From Candidatus Methanophagales archaeon (GTDB lineage Archaea; Halobacteriota; Syntropharchaeia; Alkanophagales; Methanospirareceae), in NCBI GenBank assembly GCA_030617585.1, contig JAUWVD010000064.1, positions 1 to 6,624 on the forward strand: DNA of 6,624 nucleotides, in the 5' to 3' direction. Below are positions 4,246-6,624 of this stretch, piece after piece. The notes beneath the pieces were generated by a model. It worked only from the letters and a program-made list of their open reading frames with translations. It searched no databases and was not told where the DNA came from. The position numbers and the translations under genes were made by a program. Position 1 is the stretch's first letter, and each line of letters opens with the position of its first letter.

Positions 4246-6624
4246 ATGCCGCAGGATCGGGATCAATTCAAAGCTATTGTCATCGCCCTATCGGTGATCT
4301 TCATCCTGTCCATATCCTGGATAGTCCGGCTGATCACCGATTACTGGTGGTTTGATGCTCTTGGCGCGTCCCAGATCTTCATGATCAGCTTAAAGGCAAA
4401 GATACTCCTCTTCATACTCCCAGCATCGGTTTTTCTCGCGTTTGCCCTGATCAATCTCCAGATCTCTTCGCGGTTGAACGAGTCAAAGATTTCGTTCAAG
4501 CTGAAGTTCATGGTTGTCCTGGTCATATCCTTCTTTGTGGGGCTTGCAAGCTCCACCAAATGGTTCGTAGTGCTACAGTACCTGAATCAGGTGCCCTTTA
4601 ACCTGCAGGACCCGATCTTTTCACAGGACGTTTCCTTTTACGTCTTCTCCCTGCCATTCATGCTCGCTGTCCGGAACTTCCTGATGGCCTGTGTAATAAT
4701 CACGATCATCATGGTGCTTGTGGATTACCTGCAGTCCTTCATAATCCGCTTCTTCAAACAGCCAGAGATCATCGCACAGGACGGTACAATACATGGTGCT
4801 GACTTCAAATCGGCAATCTCAAGCATGGGGCAGAAGGCACTGGTGCATCTAACAGTCCTTGGTTCGTTCTTCTTCGTCCTTCTCGCCGCAGGTCACTACC
4901 TTGCCCGATTCTCGATCATGTACTCTGAAAAAGGGATTGTGGTAGGGGCTGGCTACGCTGATGTCGTCGCATACCTGCCGGTAATCAGGCTACTGATGAT
5001 CATGGCGATAATCATCGCAGCATTGTGTTTCGTCTGGATATTCGCAATCTCAAAGCAGCAAAGCCCGGGAAAAAGGCATATACTGGTGTTCGTAATCGTG
5101 TTTTATCTACTAATCGCCATAATTGCTCCGGTTGTGATCCCGGGATTTGTGCAGGCTTTCAAGGTTTCACCAAACGAGGAGAAGCTGGAACAGCCGTACA
5201 TCGAGAATAACATCAGGTTCACAAAGATCGCTTACGGACTAACTGAAGTGGAGGAGAAAGACTTCTCTGTCGAGATGATGACCCCTGAAATCCTATCGAA
5301 CGCGACGGATACGCTGGATAATGTCCGGATTCTGGACTGTAGACCGCTAACACAGACGTACAAGCAAACACAGGAGATGAGGCTGTACTATGACCTTTCA
5401 GGGATTGACATTGACCGGTACGAGATCAACGGAAGCTACACCGAGGTGATGATTGCCCCAAGAGAGATGAATCAGGAACGGCTCCAGGCAAAGACATGGG
5501 TTAATCTCCATCTGGTATATACGCACGGTTTTGGTGTCGTGATGAGCCCTGTAAACAGCGTCACAAAAGAGGGCATGCCCAACTATCTCATAAAGGATAT
5601 TCCTCCGATATATACGGTCCAGGATGAAGAACTGCAGGTCGAGGTGCCACAGGTCTACTACGGCGAGATGGATAATGATTTCGTGCTGGTAAATACCAGA
5701 ACATCGGAGTTTGATTATCCCATGGGCGATACCAATGAATACATCCACTACGATGGGAGCGGAGGGGTGAAGCTGGACTCATCCACAAAGGAACTGCTGA
5801 TGGCGATGCGCTTTGCTGACATCAAGATCATGCTATCCGGAGAGATCACTCCCGAAAGCAGGATCATGTTTGAGAGGAGCATCAAGGAGCGGATCTCAAA
5901 GATCACTCAATTCCTCACACTTGACGAAGACCCGTATCTCGTCATCAGTGAAGGCAGACTCGTCTGGATGCTGGATGCATACACCGTAACAGACAGATTC
6001 CCCTACTCAGAGAAACACGGCTCCATCAATTACGTGCGAAACTCCGTAAAGATCGTGGTTGATGCGTACAACGGGGACGTGACGTACTATATCGTCGATA
6101 CCACGGACCCGATAATCGCGACTTATGCGAAAATTTTCCCGGGACACTTCAAATCATTTGACCTGATGCCTGACGGGCTCAAGAAACACGTCAGATACCC
6201 CGAAGACCTCTTCAATGTCCAGTCCGCAATCTACAACACATATCACATGGACAACGTGAAGGTCTTCTACAACAAGGAGGATGCGTGGCAGATCCCGAAC
6301 GAGGTGTACGGAACAGGTCAGCAAGTTCCGGTTGATCCCTATTACATCATAATAAAGCTTCCAGGCGAGGCGAAGGAAGAATTCGTCCTGATGAGGTCAG
6401 TAACACCAATAAAGAAGGACAACATGGTTGCATGGCTCGCTGCCCGTTCGGATGGGGATCGTTACGGAGAGCTACTGCTCTACAAATTCCCCAAAGAGAA
6501 ACTGGTATACGGTCCCCTGCAGATCGAGGCGAAGTTCGATCAGGATGCGGTGATCTCACAACAATTAACACTCTGGTCACAACAGGGATCCAGGGTGACG
6601 AGAGGGAACCTGCTGGTGATACCG
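4246..6624 (+). CDS. UPF0182 (COG1615) family membrane protein, C-terminus cut by window edge
   Basis: 793 codons are present; family members are usually about 900-1000 residues, so roughly the last hundred or more are missing. The N-terminal 300 residues hold about seven membrane helices (near 9-30, 50-70, 88-106, 138-161, 198-219, 241-268, 278-302). The family signature DYWWFDALG (32-40) follows the first. A large domain, predicted outside the membrane, begins with VSPNEEKLEQPYIENNI (307-323) and carries further hallmarks: GVVMSPVNSVTKEGMPNYL, PQVYYGEMDNDFVLVNTRTS, FLTLDEDPYLVISEGRLVW, NYVRNSVKIVVDAYNGDV and HVRYPEDLFNVQ. The molecular function of the family is unknown. The start at 4246 is supported by a TATA box 26 bases upstream and by the family's N-terminus. 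The gene is GC-richer than the HNH gene and the orphan, suggesting it belongs to the resident chromosome or has a different history. Family assignment is firm; function is not. Confidence 0.95.
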   Translation, partial: MPQDRDQFKAIVIALSVIFILSISWIVRLITDYWWFDALGASQIFMISLKAKILLFILPASVFLAFALINLQISSRLNESKISFKLKFMVVLVISFFVGLASSTKWFVVLQYLNQVPFNLQDPIFSQDVSFYVFSLPFMLAVRNFLMACVIITIIMVLVDYLQSFIIRFFKQPEIIAQDGTIHGADFKSAISSMGQKALVHLTVLGSFFFVLLAAGHYLARFSIMYSEKGIVVGAGYADVVAYLPVIRLLMIMAIIIAALCFVWIFAISKQQSPGKRHILVFVIVFYLLIAIIAPVVIPGFVQAFKVSPNEEKLEQPYIENNIRFTKIAYGLTEVEEKDFSVEMMTPEILSNATDTLDNVRILDCRPLTQTYKQTQEMRLYYDLSGIDIDRYEINGSYTEVMIAPREMNQERLQAKTWVNLHLVYTHGFGVVMSPVNSVTKEGMPNYLIKDIPPIYTVQDEELQVEVPQVYYGEMDNDFVLVNTRTSEFDYPMGDTNEYIHYDGSGGVKLDSSTKELLMAMRFADIKIMLSGEITPESRIMFERSIKERISKITQFLTLDEDPYLVISEGRLVWMLDAYTVTDRFPYSEKHGSINYVRNSVKIVVDAYNGDVTYYIVDTTDPIIATYAKIFPGHFKSFDLMPDGLKKHVRYPEDLFNVQSAIYNTYHMDNVKVFYNKEDAWQIPNEVYGTGQQVPVDPYYIIIKLPGEAKEEFVLMRSVTPIKKDNMVAWLAARSDGDRYGELLLYKFPKEKLVYGPLQIEAKFDQDAVISQQLTLWSQQGSRVTRGNLLVIP

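Noticed and set aside
4341..6580. Several open frames of 61-116 codons within the UPF0182 gene on both strands
   Set aside because: The UPF0182 frame is continuous with many conserved motifs across this span; the others are shadows.

Overview
The window is archaeal and most likely euryarchaeal. Its left end encodes the start of the large subunit (DP2) of the archaeal D-family replicative DNA polymerase. The genes show archaeal-style signals: a TATA box about 26 bases before a leaderless start, and one strong Shine-Dalgarno sequence. The right end encodes a UPF0182/COG1615 membrane protein, a family found in actinobacteria, cyanobacteria and some methanogenic archaea. A methanogen- or ANME-related lineage is a reasonable guess, but the sequence alone does not prove it.

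Layout. Bases 1-1027 (minus strand) hold a probable two-gene operon: a 133-residue coiled-coil protein followed 18 bases later by polC (DP2), cut by the window edge. A 140-base divergent promoter region separates it from a plus-strand orphan of 422 residues (1168-2436) with a lysine-rich tail and a predicted helical body. Then comes an intergenic stretch with a GC-rich palindromic repeat, an AT-rich gene for an HNH nuclease with a C-terminal SEC-C zinc motif (2755-3672), and a 573-base region with no convincing gene but many inverted repeats and hairpins. The window closes with the UPF0182 gene (4246 to the edge, 793 codons present), preceded by an in-frame stretch that may be a relic of a Pcc1-like gene.

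The most notable structure is around the HNH gene. Two related repeats lie on its two sides in inverted orientation and share several blocks in the same order: TTGGGCGATGG, GGCAGGGGTG, GGATT, and TCATTTATGAAC at the inner edge. The last codon, part of the one before it, and the stop of the HNH gene lie inside the right-hand repeat. Together with the AT-rich composition of the gene, this suggests a mobile or recently inserted nuclease cassette between conserved chromosomal genes. The genes do not form one pathway: replication (polC and perhaps the coiled-coil protein), an orphan, a likely mobile or defence nuclease, and a membrane protein of unknown function sit side by side.
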